DNA of 13,246 bases, taken from W0P28-013 sp963638355. GTDB taxonomy: Bacteria > Bacteroidota > Bacteroidia > Bacteroidales > Paludibacteraceae. Shown piece after piece: positions 1-7,358 of the stretch. Under the pieces are notes generated by a model. That model did no database searches and had not been told where the DNA came from. It saw only the letters and a list, made by a program, of their open reading frames with translations. The translations under genes were made by a program, and so were the position numbers. The stretch lies in contig CAVHRT010000044.1 in assembly GCA_963638355.1 (NCBI GenBank), positions 1-13,246 of the forward strand, written 5' to 3'. Positions within the stretch are counted from its first letter, which is position 1. Each line of letters begins with the position of its first letter.

Positions 1-23
1 TTTTGCAATTGTATTTTTTTTAT

Positions 24-54
24 TTTGTGGTTGGCGAAAATGCCATTAATTTTG
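24..54 (+). promoter_or_regulatory. Bacteroidota-type promoter of the tandem lipoprotein genes
   Basis: The -33 box TTTG lies at 24-27 and the -7 box TAATTTTG (TAnnTTTG) at 47-54, separated by 19 bases. This is the arrangement known for the primary sigma factor of Bacteroides. The expected transcription start is near position 60, giving a leader of about 65 bases before the first lipoprotein gene. The match to both boxes at the right spacing makes chance unlikely, but there is no experimental support. Confidence 0.7.
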
Positions 55-67
55 CATGCAAAGATAC

Positions 68-94
68 TGATTTTTTATTCGCGAACAAAAATCA
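68..94 (+). promoter_or_regulatory. AU-rich stem-loop in the 5' leader of the lipoprotein genes
   Basis: TGATTTTT (68-75) is the exact reverse complement of AAAAATCA (87-94). The 11-base interior contains the self-complementary TTCGCGAA. The structure falls within the predicted untranslated leader, about 30 bases before the start codon. Seven of its eight pairs are A-U, so it would be weak. A regulatory role is inferred only from position. Confidence 0.3.
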
Positions 95-124
95 TTCTAT
101 GTTTAACTCAAAAAACAAAAAACA

Positions 125-634
125 ATGATTTCCAAAAGAGTCCTACTGTTTGGCGTACCTATTATGGTCGCATTGTTTTTTGCTTCGTGCAAAGAAGCAA
201 AAGATGTTTACACTTGCTCATTTCGTGCTCAAAATGATTTAGAGGACACACTCTTTTACTCACCAGGGTTTGAGTGGTTCTCTACTGAACCTAGCACTGT
301 GTGCAAACTCTGGAATTTTTATGATTATTGGGAAGGTAAATCTCCAAGTTGGGACTATTTTCTCGATAATTGTCAGCAGAGTAAAAGTAATGCTTTGTTC
401 CTATTCCGTTACGATGGGCAGCTCTATTTAGATATGGGGCAAAACGAAAAATCTGTCCTCAATCCGTATGCATTTTCGTTCGACAGCGATAATTCTACGG
501 CAATGTCTTATCGTTGCAATAAATGGGTTGATTATGAAGCTATTTATCTTTTCCATGTTGACGAAGATTATCTCAACAGCCTTATAAAAATCGATAATGA
601 GGCAGATGTTGAGAATGTTATGTCTAACTTTTAA
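125..634 (+). CDS. Small lipoprotein, first of a paralogous pair (function unknown)
   Basis: This 169-residue protein has a lipoprotein signal peptide: K4/R5, a hydrophobic stretch to about residue 18, then FASC with the lipidated cysteine at C22. It should be anchored in the cell envelope. The mature part is rich in aromatic and acidic residues and matches no family I recognise. It is clearly homologous to the next protein: both have DVYT soon after the lipobox, a WDYFLD motif, an identical 15-residue block QNEKSVLNPYAFSFD (106-120 here) and an identical DEDYLNSLIKID near the C-terminus. The ATG at 125 is chosen because it gives a proper signal peptide; there is no clear Shine-Dalgarno sequence, as is common in this phylum. 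The gene is co-directional with its paralogue, 11 bases away. A sampled line (361-420) is 40% GC, against about 58% in a sampled line of the large secreted gene. Confidence 0.85.
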   Translation: MISKRVLLFGVPIMVALFFASCKEAKDVYTCSFRAQNDLEDTLFYSPGFEWFSTEPSTVCKLWNFYDYWEGKSPSWDYFLDNCQQSKSNALFLFRYDGQLYLDMGQNEKSVLNPYAFSFDSDNSTAMSYRCNKWVDYEAIYLFHVDEDYLNSLIKIDNEADVENVMSNF

Positions 635-645
635 AATTTGAAGTG

Positions 646-1167
646 ATGATTACAAAAAGGAAATTTTTGGTTGGCTTGCCGCTTGTTTTGATGGCATTGC
701 TTTTCGCCTCATGTTCCGAAACTTGCGATGTCTACACAACTTCGTTCTATTGCCAAAACGATTTGCAAGATTCGCTTGCTTACACTTCGGGCTATAGTTG
801 GAACTCGGTCGAACCTAGTGGAACGGGGCGGCTTTGGAGTAATGCTACATGTTGGGTGGGCGATTATACTCCCGATTGGGACTACTTTCTCGATATTTAT
901 CAGAAGGGACCTAAGTACACTGCGCTTTTGTTGCGTTACAAAGGACAAATTTATCTGGACGTTGAGCAAAACGAAAAATCCGTTCTCAATCCGTATGCTT
1001 TTTCGTTCGATAGAGATACTTCCATCGCGATGTCAGATCATTGCGATAAGTGGACTGAAAAGGAGGCATTTTACATTTTCCGCATCGACGAAGACTACCT
1101 GAACAGCCTCATCAAAATCGACAGTAATGCTGATGTCGAGAGCGTGATGGCTAGTTACCTTGAATAG
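646..1167 (+). CDS. Small lipoprotein, second of a paralogous pair (function unknown)
   Basis: This 173-residue lipoprotein has the signal MITKRKFLVGLPLVLMALLF followed by ASC, with the lipidated cysteine at C23. A GTG at 643 is directly in front of the ATG at 646; the ATG is preferred. The protein parallels the upstream paralogue along its whole length: DVYT, WDYFLD, the identical QNEKSVLNPYAFSFD block at 108-122, and DEDYLNSLIKID near the end. The middle section (about residues 40-75) is the most divergent. The 11-base gap and shared terminator suggest one two-gene transcript from the promoter at 24-54. Function is unknown. The pair looks like a tandem gene duplication, since identity persists at the DNA level over the conserved block. 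Confidence 0.87.
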   Translation: MITKRKFLVGLPLVLMALLFASCSETCDVYTTSFYCQNDLQDSLAYTSGYSWNSVEPSGTGRLWSNATCWVGDYTPDWDYFLDIYQKGPKYTALLLRYKGQIYLDVEQNEKSVLNPYAFSFDRDTSIAMSDHCDKWTEKEAFYIFRIDEDYLNSLIKIDSNADVESVMASYLE

Positions 1168-1196
1168 TTTTTGGTTATAATTCGCTATTCACAATG

Positions 1197-1229
1197 GCGA
1201 GGAGCATTTCCCATGTTCCTCGCTTTTTT
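1197..1229 (+). terminator. Intrinsic terminator of the lipoprotein pair
   Basis: An 11-bp stem, GCGAGGAGCAT (1197-1207) against ATGTTCCTCGC (1213-1223), has one G-T pair and a TTCCC loop, and is followed at once by six T. It starts 29 bases after the stop codon of the second lipoprotein. Confidence 0.9.
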
Positions 1230-1261
1230 GTTGACAAAATGTCGAAAAAATGCTCTTTTTT

Positions 1262-1294
1262 TTGTTAGTAACTTGTCGATAAGTTGTTGATAAC
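1262..1294. repeat. Three contiguous 11-bp repeats upstream of the T9SS-secreted protein gene
   Basis: The units are TTGTTAGTAAC (1262-1272), TTGTCGATAAG (1273-1283) and TTGTTGATAAC (1284-1294), consensus TTGTYGATAAS. A weaker fourth copy, TTGTTGACAAA, lies at 1228-1238, 34 bases before the first unit. The array is about 90-120 bases upstream of the -33 box. The wider gap 1230-1381 is otherwise AT-rich, with a 12-bp direct repeat GTCGAAAAAATG at 1241-1252 and 1363-1374. The 11-bp period is roughly one DNA helical turn, so proteins bound to each unit would lie on one face. Each unit also contains a 9-mer near the reverse of a DnaA box (one mismatch in units 2 and 3). The binding partner is unknown. 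Confidence 0.55.
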
Positions 1295-1381
1295 TTTTTC
1301 GGCGCGCACTGAAATTTTATCACCAAAATGCCCGAAAAATCGATAAAAAACGCACTTTTCGCGTCGAAAAAATGGCCGTGT

Positions 1382-1412
1382 TTTGAAATACAAAAAAATA
1401 TTGCTAAATTTG
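1382..1412 (+). promoter_or_regulatory. Bacteroidota-type promoter of the T9SS-secreted protein gene
   Basis: TTTG (1382-1385), 19 bases, then TAAATTTG (1405-1412), matching TAnnTTTG. Transcription should start near 1418, giving a leader of about 30 bases before the ATG at 1450. Confidence 0.75.
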
Positions 1413-1449
1413 CAGGCTAAAATGGAAGCAATTTGCAAACTCTGTAGTT

Positions 1450-4400
1450 ATGAAAAAACAGATACTTTTCGCACTTTCTCTCACCTTTTCGGCGGCTGCT
1501 TGGGCTTTCACTGGTTCTGGCACACAAACCGACCCGTATCAAATAGCCTCGGCCAACGACCTTGTGGAGTTGTCTACCACGGTGAACGATGCCGATGCAA
1601 GCAACGACTTCGCTGGTGAGTATTTTTCTGTAACTAGCGACATCACGCTCCCTGCCGATTTCACGCCAATCGGCACCGAAACGGAGTTCAAGGGCCATTT
1701 CGATGGAAAGAATCACACCATCGCGCTGCAAATAAACTACGATGGCACCTATTGCGGCCTTTTTGCGCGAGTGACCGATGGCAGCATCCAAAACCTGCGC
1801 ACCGTAGGCAGTGTGGTTGGTAGCAAAGCCATTGCGGGCGCGCTGGTCGGTTACGCTAAAAATACCGAAATCAGCAATTGCGCCAATGCCGCCTCGGTCG
1901 AGGGCAAGACCAAGGTTGGCGGCTTGGTTGGCGAGGCTTTCGAAGGCACCATCGAACGCTCGTTCAACATGGGTGCAGTGTCTACGCAAGATAATCCAAC
2001 CGATTACGACTATCGTGGTATTGGCGGTTTGGTTGGTTTTGTCAACAATGTTACCATCAATTCGTGCTACAATGCAGGAACTGTTAGCTGTGCGAACGAT
2101 TTTTACTACGCTGGCGGTTTGGTTGGCAATGCTTCAAACGCTACTTCCATGAAGTATTGCTATAATGTTGGCAGTGTAACCGCGCCACAAGCGGGTGCTG
2201 TTATTGGCATGCAAACCGATTGCACCATCGAGTACTGCTACAGCGATGCGCAACTTTTCCCAAATTTGTATGCTATTAAAAATACCAACGCAGCATTCGA
2301 ATCTTGTAAAATGCTGAAAACCAGCGAGTTGATCGCGTCTGCCGAATTGGCTGCTGGCAATTTCAGTGGAAATAACGAGGGCAAAACTTATTATCATCTT
2401 TCGTCCGATTTTGCCAACGATGCCATGGCGCGCGTGAGCACTGCCGCTGCCACTTTGAATGTCGATGACAATGTCGCTACCGTGGCGCACGACTTCACGG
2501 TGAGTGATGCTTCACTCTTTTCTGCCGATCAAAAAGTTGAGTTCGCCAGCGATGGCACAGCGCATGTAAACCGCTGCAAAGACGGCAAAACCTCGTCGAA
2601 CATCACCATTCAATCGGGTGATTTTAAGCGCGAAATCGCGCTGACCATCAAAAATAGTTGCGAGGTCTACACCAAAGACAAAACCACGCCTCAAACGCTG
2701 ACGCTCTGTTCAAGCGAGTTGCCTTTCACTTTTGAAGACATCAACAAAACGCAAATCACAGCCGACGATTTCGATTTTGCTAAAAAATCGTACACCACCA
2801 CCCGCGACTTGACTTTTGCTACCGTCGATGGTTGCGACAGCGTGGTGGCTTACACCATCACTTGCTACCCAACGCCCACCGCTAAGCGCAGCAGCGATAT
2901 GTTGCCTAATCCTGTGCGTGTGCTTAGCGGCGCCAGTTTGCAAGTGTTTTTCGATTTCACAGGCGCAGCTGCGAACTACTCGTTCACTGCTGATGGAACG
3001 GCATTAAAGGGTCACAAAAATAATTTCTATTCTCGCAAACTTTCGAATATCACAGAAGATAAAGACTTCACAATCACCGACTTAACTTGCACTGTTGATG
3101 GTCATGCTTGCTACGCATTGCCTGAAGATGTCGAGACGATTCAGATTCGCGTGGTCGACGAGGTTACAATCACAACTGCCACGAATGGCGAAGGCACTAT
3201 CACCGACGTTACACCCGATGTGAAAGCCGATGGCAAGGGCGAAAAGCGCTTCAGCATTGTGCCTGCCGATGGTTGGTATTTGTCGAAATTGGAGAATAAT
3301 CTGGACGAATACGGGCGTGACAAAGTTACCGTGGTCGATGGCGGCTTGCAATACGCCTTCACGCCGACTACCGACACCAAACTCATTGCTACATTCACTG
3401 CAGTTCCAGTGTGGGACGGCAAAACCACAGCCCAACCGCTCGGAAGCGATGTGTTGCTTGTTTACACGCCTGCCGAACTGGCTTGGGTGGCAGATCAAGC
3501 CAACAATCAATCGAACAATTTTGCTGGTAAAACGGTGATTTTGATGAACGACCTCGACATGAACAATCAGTCGTGGACGCCGATAAAATCGTTTGCCGGC
3601 ACATTCAATGCCAACTGCAAAACGGTGAGCAATATCACATCGATTTTTGCCGAAAATAGCGGTGCAACGCTGCAAGGTTTTGCGCTGGTGGCTGGCGAAA
3701 TCGAAGCCGCTGAAAAGATGGTGGAATCGGATTACGCTGCCATAACAATCGCCAGTAAAACGCCGCTTTCTGGCGGAACCAACAGCACTTATGTTTGGAA
3801 ATGCAATGGCGAAGAGATTGCCGGTGCCGTGGATGAGACTTACACCATTCCTGCTGGACTTTCGGCTGGCACTTACACCTACACGCGTCATGCCACGGGC
3901 GGTTGCTCGGGCGATGCCACGCAAGCCACAGGCGAGTACAAACTCACGGTGAATGCGCCACAAACCATCGAATTCAACTGCAATGTCAATGGTGGCAAAG
4001 TCGAGGTGGTGCAAAATCTTGGCGCACGGAAACTCAACCTTTTCAGCATCACTCCGAACGAAGGTTTCTATCTCGAATCGATCACTTTCAACGGTGCTGA
4101 TTGGCTCGATTCGGTCTATGTTGAAAATGGTCAATTGAAACTGTCGTGCATCCCTGCCACGGGCGGCGATATGGAGGTAAAATTTGCCAAACTTGCCGCT
4201 TGGGACGGCAGTGTGCGCAAGCCATTCACCACGCTCAACCGCGACTCGGTGTTCATATTCATTCCTTCGGAACTGGCATGGATAGCGCAACAATTTGGTG
4301 GCACGCAAGCCGCTGGCAATGCGCCCGCCCTCGCACCCTACACCCGCGACGATGTCGATTGGACTACCGCAACCGTGGTTCTTGCCGAAAATCTGGATTG

Positions 4401-7284
4401 TGGCGGTGTTTATAGCAGCGATGCTTGGAGCGGCACTTCGTGGACGCCAGTTGGCACCGATGCCGAGCCGTTCACCTCAGTTTTCGATGGACAAAATCAC
4501 GAAATCAAAAATCTCTACATCAACGCTTCGGATAAGGATTATCAAGGCTTGTTCGGAAAAATCAGTAGCACTGCCGAACTGAAGAATTTCGCCGTTACCT
4601 TTGGTAGCGTGAGCGGCAATAACTACGTAGGTTGCGTGGTTGGCTACAATGATGGCGGAAAAATTCACCATTGCTACAATATGGCCGAGGTGGCAAAGGC
4701 TACGCAATATGCTGGCGGCATTGCTGGTTACAATGCTGGAACTATAGAATACGCCTACAATGTTGGCTTGCTTGCCGTTGATAAACCTACCGAAACTGCT
4801 GGTGGTATAGCGGGTTACAATGCTGCAGGTGCTACAATTCAAAAAGTTTACGATGCCGCCGATGCTTGGGGTGGTTCGAAAGTGGCTGGCGCGCTTGTTG
4901 GCGAAAACAAAGGAACGCTTAAAGACTCCTATTGGGACAATCAAATGTCGGCTTCGGTGGTGGGCGACAAGAGCGCAGTCGATGCTTCGGTGGTTACTAC
5001 GCAAACCGCACTAATGCCAAATATCTTTGCCGACGATACCGAAAACTGGGTTACTGTCGATGGTCTCTATCCGCAGTTGAAAGGACTCGATGGCACCAAT
5101 GCAGCATTCGTTTCGGTTGCTCCCGTGCTTCTGCCCGATTTGCAAAATGCTCACGCCATCACAAAAGATTTCAATCTTACCGTGTTGAATAATGTGGTGT
5201 GGTCGTCGCCTAGCGATAATTGGCTCGATATCAGTGGAAATACGGCAAAATTAAAATATGCCAATTGCTTTGGCGCAGAGGTATTTGTGGCGGTAACGCT
5301 AGGTGACGAGACCAAACGTGCCAAAGTAAACATTCGCCTCGAAGGCGATTTCGATCCGCAATATATTGATGCAAAAACTGACACTGCTTGCTCGGTTGCC
5401 GACATCAAATACATAAGCGGTATAAAACCAACTGGCGGCAATAGTGCAACTTATGTCTATCGCTGGTCCTACAGCATTGGCGATAATCCCGACAAGATAG
5501 TTTTGGCTGAGGATACTACATTCACATCGGCCGAGCGCGAATATCTGCCAAAAGTTACTGAACCAGGCACTTATCATTTCTATCGCGAAGCAAAAGACAA
5601 TGCTTGCGAACAGAACTATTTGAATTCGGACAATGTTTGGACACTCGTTTTGCTGCCTCCGTTCGATGCGGGTGCAATAAAGGATCTTGGCACGCTGGTG
5701 CTCTGCTCCGAAAGCGACATTCCAACTTTGCAAGATTCCATTGAGGCCACGGGCGGCAATGGCGAAATCAGTTACCGCTGGCTGATGGACGGCACCGAAA
5801 TAGTCGGCGCTAGTGGCAAAGATTACACGCCAAAAGCCACTCAACTCGACGACCACAAGGCGCACACCTTTGTCCGCCAAGCCAAAGACGGCAAGTGCAA
5901 CGAATGGAAAAACTCTCAGAAGAGTGTCACCATTACTTTAGTCGATGAGTTCTCGGCGGGCGCAATCAAAAAGGTGGAAAGCGAAAACATCTGCATCGAT
6001 GGCGACCAAGCCATGCTGACGGTCGAAAACGACAAGCCCGCAAGTGGCGGCGATGGCAACTATACCTATCGCTGGGTCATCGAGCTGCTCAATGTTGATA
6101 CCTACTATACCAACACCATCATCGACTCTACGAGCAACTCGCCATCGCTCAGTTACCTGTTCGACCGCACGCAACTGCCGGGCTGCACCTTCCCTGTGGC
6201 GGTAAGCATCAAGCGCGAAGTTCACGATGGTCTCTGCAATCTCGATTGGGTTGAGTCGGAAGAGCGTGCGGGCTTTGTCATTGCACAAAACGAAAAAGAC
6301 ACCATCACGCTGAATGTCTGCGAGCGCGATTTCCCGTACACCTACACCTTTAATTATAGCAGTCAGTCGGGCAAAGGCAGCCGCGATGTTACCTTCAAAA
6401 ATTCGGGCGAAGAGCAAGTCATCACCGACGATGCCACGGTACAGGGCTGTCAGCGCACGGTGGTTCTGATAGCCGAAGCCACGCCAACGCCCACGGTGGC
6501 AGTGGTCGATTCGCTGCTCGAGGTGTGCGAAAGCGATATAGCGAGCGGTTTCTTCATTCAGATTGAAGCCGTTTCGGGCAATCCAACTAAATACAAACTG
6601 TTGTCCGACGACGATGCGTTCGAGAGTGTAACTGAATTCACCGATATTCCAGCCGATGGCCGCATCGAAATAAAAGCCGTTGGGACGCCCGAACCGCGCG
6701 TTTATACTGCATCGCTCGTGTTCCTTGGCGGCACTGAATCGTGCGAAAGCGAGGCGCGCCAATTGCAACTTTCCATCTCCATCGATGGCTATCTGCATCA
6801 AAAATGGAACGATGTGATAGTGGTGAACAACAGCGGCACGCTCCCCGGTAAACCGCTCACATTCATGGCATATCAGTGGTATCGCAACGGGCAAAAAGTG
6901 GACGATGCCACGCTGCAGCACATCTACGAGCCGCAGGGACTTTCAACCTCCTATTTTGTCGAACTCTTTGGAAGTGATGGTCACCGCTACCGCACTTGCG
7001 AATTCTTCCCAACTCAGAAAGAGGAGAAGCAGAATGTCGGCATCGAGGTTTATCCTGTGCCTGTGCGCCCGAGCGAGGACATTGTGGTTGATTTGAATTT
7101 CGACGAAGAACTGCTCTCGGGCGGCTCGCTCGAAATCTGCAATGCGCAAGGTCTGAAACTGTATGTCACTTCGTCTGTTGAAACAGAAATGACTATAAAT
7201 CAACATTTTACGCAAGGTTTCTACATCGTTCGCTTTGTCGATGCCGATGGCGAAGAACACTTGGCGAAGTTTATCTGCAAATAA
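1450..7284 (+). CDS. Giant T9SS-secreted surface protein with GLUG-type beta-helices and Ig-like repeats
   Basis: This 1944-residue protein is probably exported by Sec and then by the type IX system to the cell surface or medium. Visible order: signal peptide (1-19, ending AWA); a right-handed beta-helix-like region (about 24-270) opened by GSGTQTDPYQI and carrying GLUG-type repeats such as VGGLVGEAFEGTIERSFN; a Cys-containing Ig-like module (from 404); an InlB B-repeat-like module (about 565-654); a short WDG..ELAW helix segment (655 on); an Ig-like module; a second B-repeat-like module (about 836-917); a second large GLUG helix (918-1210); three tandem Ig-like modules with a GGxxxxYxYRW signature (about 1311, 1409, 1505 on); two more Ig-like modules; and a T9SS type A sorting domain (1862-1944) with VYPVPV, an internal G.YIVRF strand and a terminal KFICK. 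An adhesin, matrix or glycan-contacting role is inferred. It has its own promoter and may be co-transcribed with the OmpA-like gene 74 bases downstream. Confidence 0.9.
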   Translation: MKKQILFALSLTFSAAAWAFTGSGTQTDPYQIASANDLVELSTTVNDADASNDFAGEYFSVTSDITLPADFTPIGTETEFKGHFDGKNHTIALQINYDGTYCGLFARVTDGSIQNLRTVGSVVGSKAIAGALVGYAKNTEISNCANAASVEGKTKVGGLVGEAFEGTIERSFNMGAVSTQDNPTDYDYRGIGGLVGFVNNVTINSCYNAGTVSCANDFYYAGGLVGNASNATSMKYCYNVGSVTAPQAGAVIGMQTDCTIEYCYSDAQLFPNLYAIKNTNAAFESCKMLKTSELIASAELAAGNFSGNNEGKTYYHLSSDFANDAMARVSTAAATLNVDDNVATVAHDFTVSDASLFSADQKVEFASDGTAHVNRCKDGKTSSNITIQSGDFKREIALTIKNSCEVYTKDKTTPQTLTLCSSELPFTFEDINKTQITADDFDFAKKSYTTTRDLTFATVDGCDSVVAYTITCYPTPTAKRSSDMLPNPVRVLSGASLQVFFDFTGAAANYSFTADGTALKGHKNNFYSRKLSNITEDKDFTITDLTCTVDGHACYALPEDVETIQIRVVDEVTITTATNGEGTITDVTPDVKADGKGEKRFSIVPADGWYLSKLENNLDEYGRDKVTVVDGGLQYAFTPTTDTKLIATFTAVPVWDGKTTAQPLGSDVLLVYTPAELAWVADQANNQSNNFAGKTVILMNDLDMNNQSWTPIKSFAGTFNANCKTVSNITSIFAENSGATLQGFALVAGEIEAAEKMVESDYAAITIASKTPLSGGTNSTYVWKCNGEEIAGAVDETYTIPAGLSAGTYTYTRHATGGCSGDATQATGEYKLTVNAPQTIEFNCNVNGGKVEVVQNLGARKLNLFSITPNEGFYLESITFNGADWLDSVYVENGQLKLSCIPATGGDMEVKFAKLAAWDGSVRKPFTTLNRDSVFIFIPSELAWIAQQFGGTQAAGNAPALAPYTRDDVDWTTATVVLAENLDCGGVYSSDAWSGTSWTPVGTDAEPFTSVFDGQNHEIKNLYINASDKDYQGLFGKISSTAELKNFAVTFGSVSGNNYVGCVVGYNDGGKIHHCYNMAEVAKATQYAGGIAGYNAGTIEYAYNVGLLAVDKPTETAGGIAGYNAAGATIQKVYDAADAWGGSKVAGALVGENKGTLKDSYWDNQMSASVVGDKSAVDASVVTTQTALMPNIFADDTENWVTVDGLYPQLKGLDGTNAAFVSVAPVLLPDLQNAHAITKDFNLTVLNNVVWSSPSDNWLDISGNTAKLKYANCFGAEVFVAVTLGDETKRAKVNIRLEGDFDPQYIDAKTDTACSVADIKYISGIKPTGGNSATYVYRWSYSIGDNPDKIVLAEDTTFTSAEREYLPKVTEPGTYHFYREAKDNACEQNYLNSDNVWTLVLLPPFDAGAIKDLGTLVLCSESDIPTLQDSIEATGGNGEISYRWLMDGTEIVGASGKDYTPKATQLDDHKAHTFVRQAKDGKCNEWKNSQKSVTITLVDEFSAGAIKKVESENICIDGDQAMLTVENDKPASGGDGNYTYRWVIELLNVDTYYTNTIIDSTSNSPSLSYLFDRTQLPGCTFPVAVSIKREVHDGLCNLDWVESEERAGFVIAQNEKDTITLNVCERDFPYTYTFNYSSQSGKGSRDVTFKNSGEEQVITDDATVQGCQRTVVLIAEATPTPTVAVVDSLLEVCESDIASGFFIQIEAVSGNPTKYKLLSDDDAFESVTEFTDIPADGRIEIKAVGTPEPRVYTASLVFLGGTESCESEARQLQLSISIDGYLHQKWNDVIVVNNSGTLPGKPLTFMAYQWYRNGQKVDDATLQHIYEPQGLSTSYFVELFGSDGHRYRTCEFFPTQKEEKQNVGIEVYPVPVRPSEDIVVDLNFDEELLSGGSLEICNAQGLKLYVTSSVETEMTINQHFTQGFYIVRFVDADGEEHLAKFICK

Positions 7285-7306
7285 CCGATAATTCATAGAC
7301 TAACAT

Positions 7307-7341
7307 CAATAACCACGCAATTTATTGCGTGGAATGTGCCC
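7307..7341 (+). repeat. 35-base stem-loop leader element, copy 1 (before the OmpA-like gene)
   Basis: The core CCACGCAATTTATTGCGTGG (7313-7332) is a perfect 8-bp stem with a TTTA loop, preceded by CAATAA and followed by AATGTGCCC. The same 35 bases recur with 3 changes on the minus strand at 10579-10613, also in the leader of a gene for an exported protein. The element ends 17 bases before the ATG. There is no T-run, so it is not a typical terminator. I see no TAnnTTTG box between the preceding stop and this gene, so the stem-loop may lie within a transcript running through from the large upstream gene. Confidence 0.7.
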
Positions 7342-7358
7342 CTCAAAAGAGATAGATC

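Noticed and set aside
643..645. GTG start for the second lipoprotein
   Set aside because: The ATG immediately after it gives the same signal peptide and is the more common start.
1262..1294. Replication origin with DnaA boxes
   Set aside because: The 9-mers each have at least one mismatch, are spaced uniformly at 11 bp, and no dnaA, dnaN or other origin-linked gene is nearby. Kept only as a repeat array.
3082..4308. 408-residue open frame antisense to the T9SS-secreted protein gene
   Set aside because: It lies fully inside a strongly supported gene; its His/Arg-rich composition is typical of antisense translation of GC-biased codons. No motifs were found.
5938..6921. 327-residue antisense open frame within the T9SS-secreted protein gene
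   Set aside because: Same reasoning: full overlap, antisense codon artefact, no recognisable domain.
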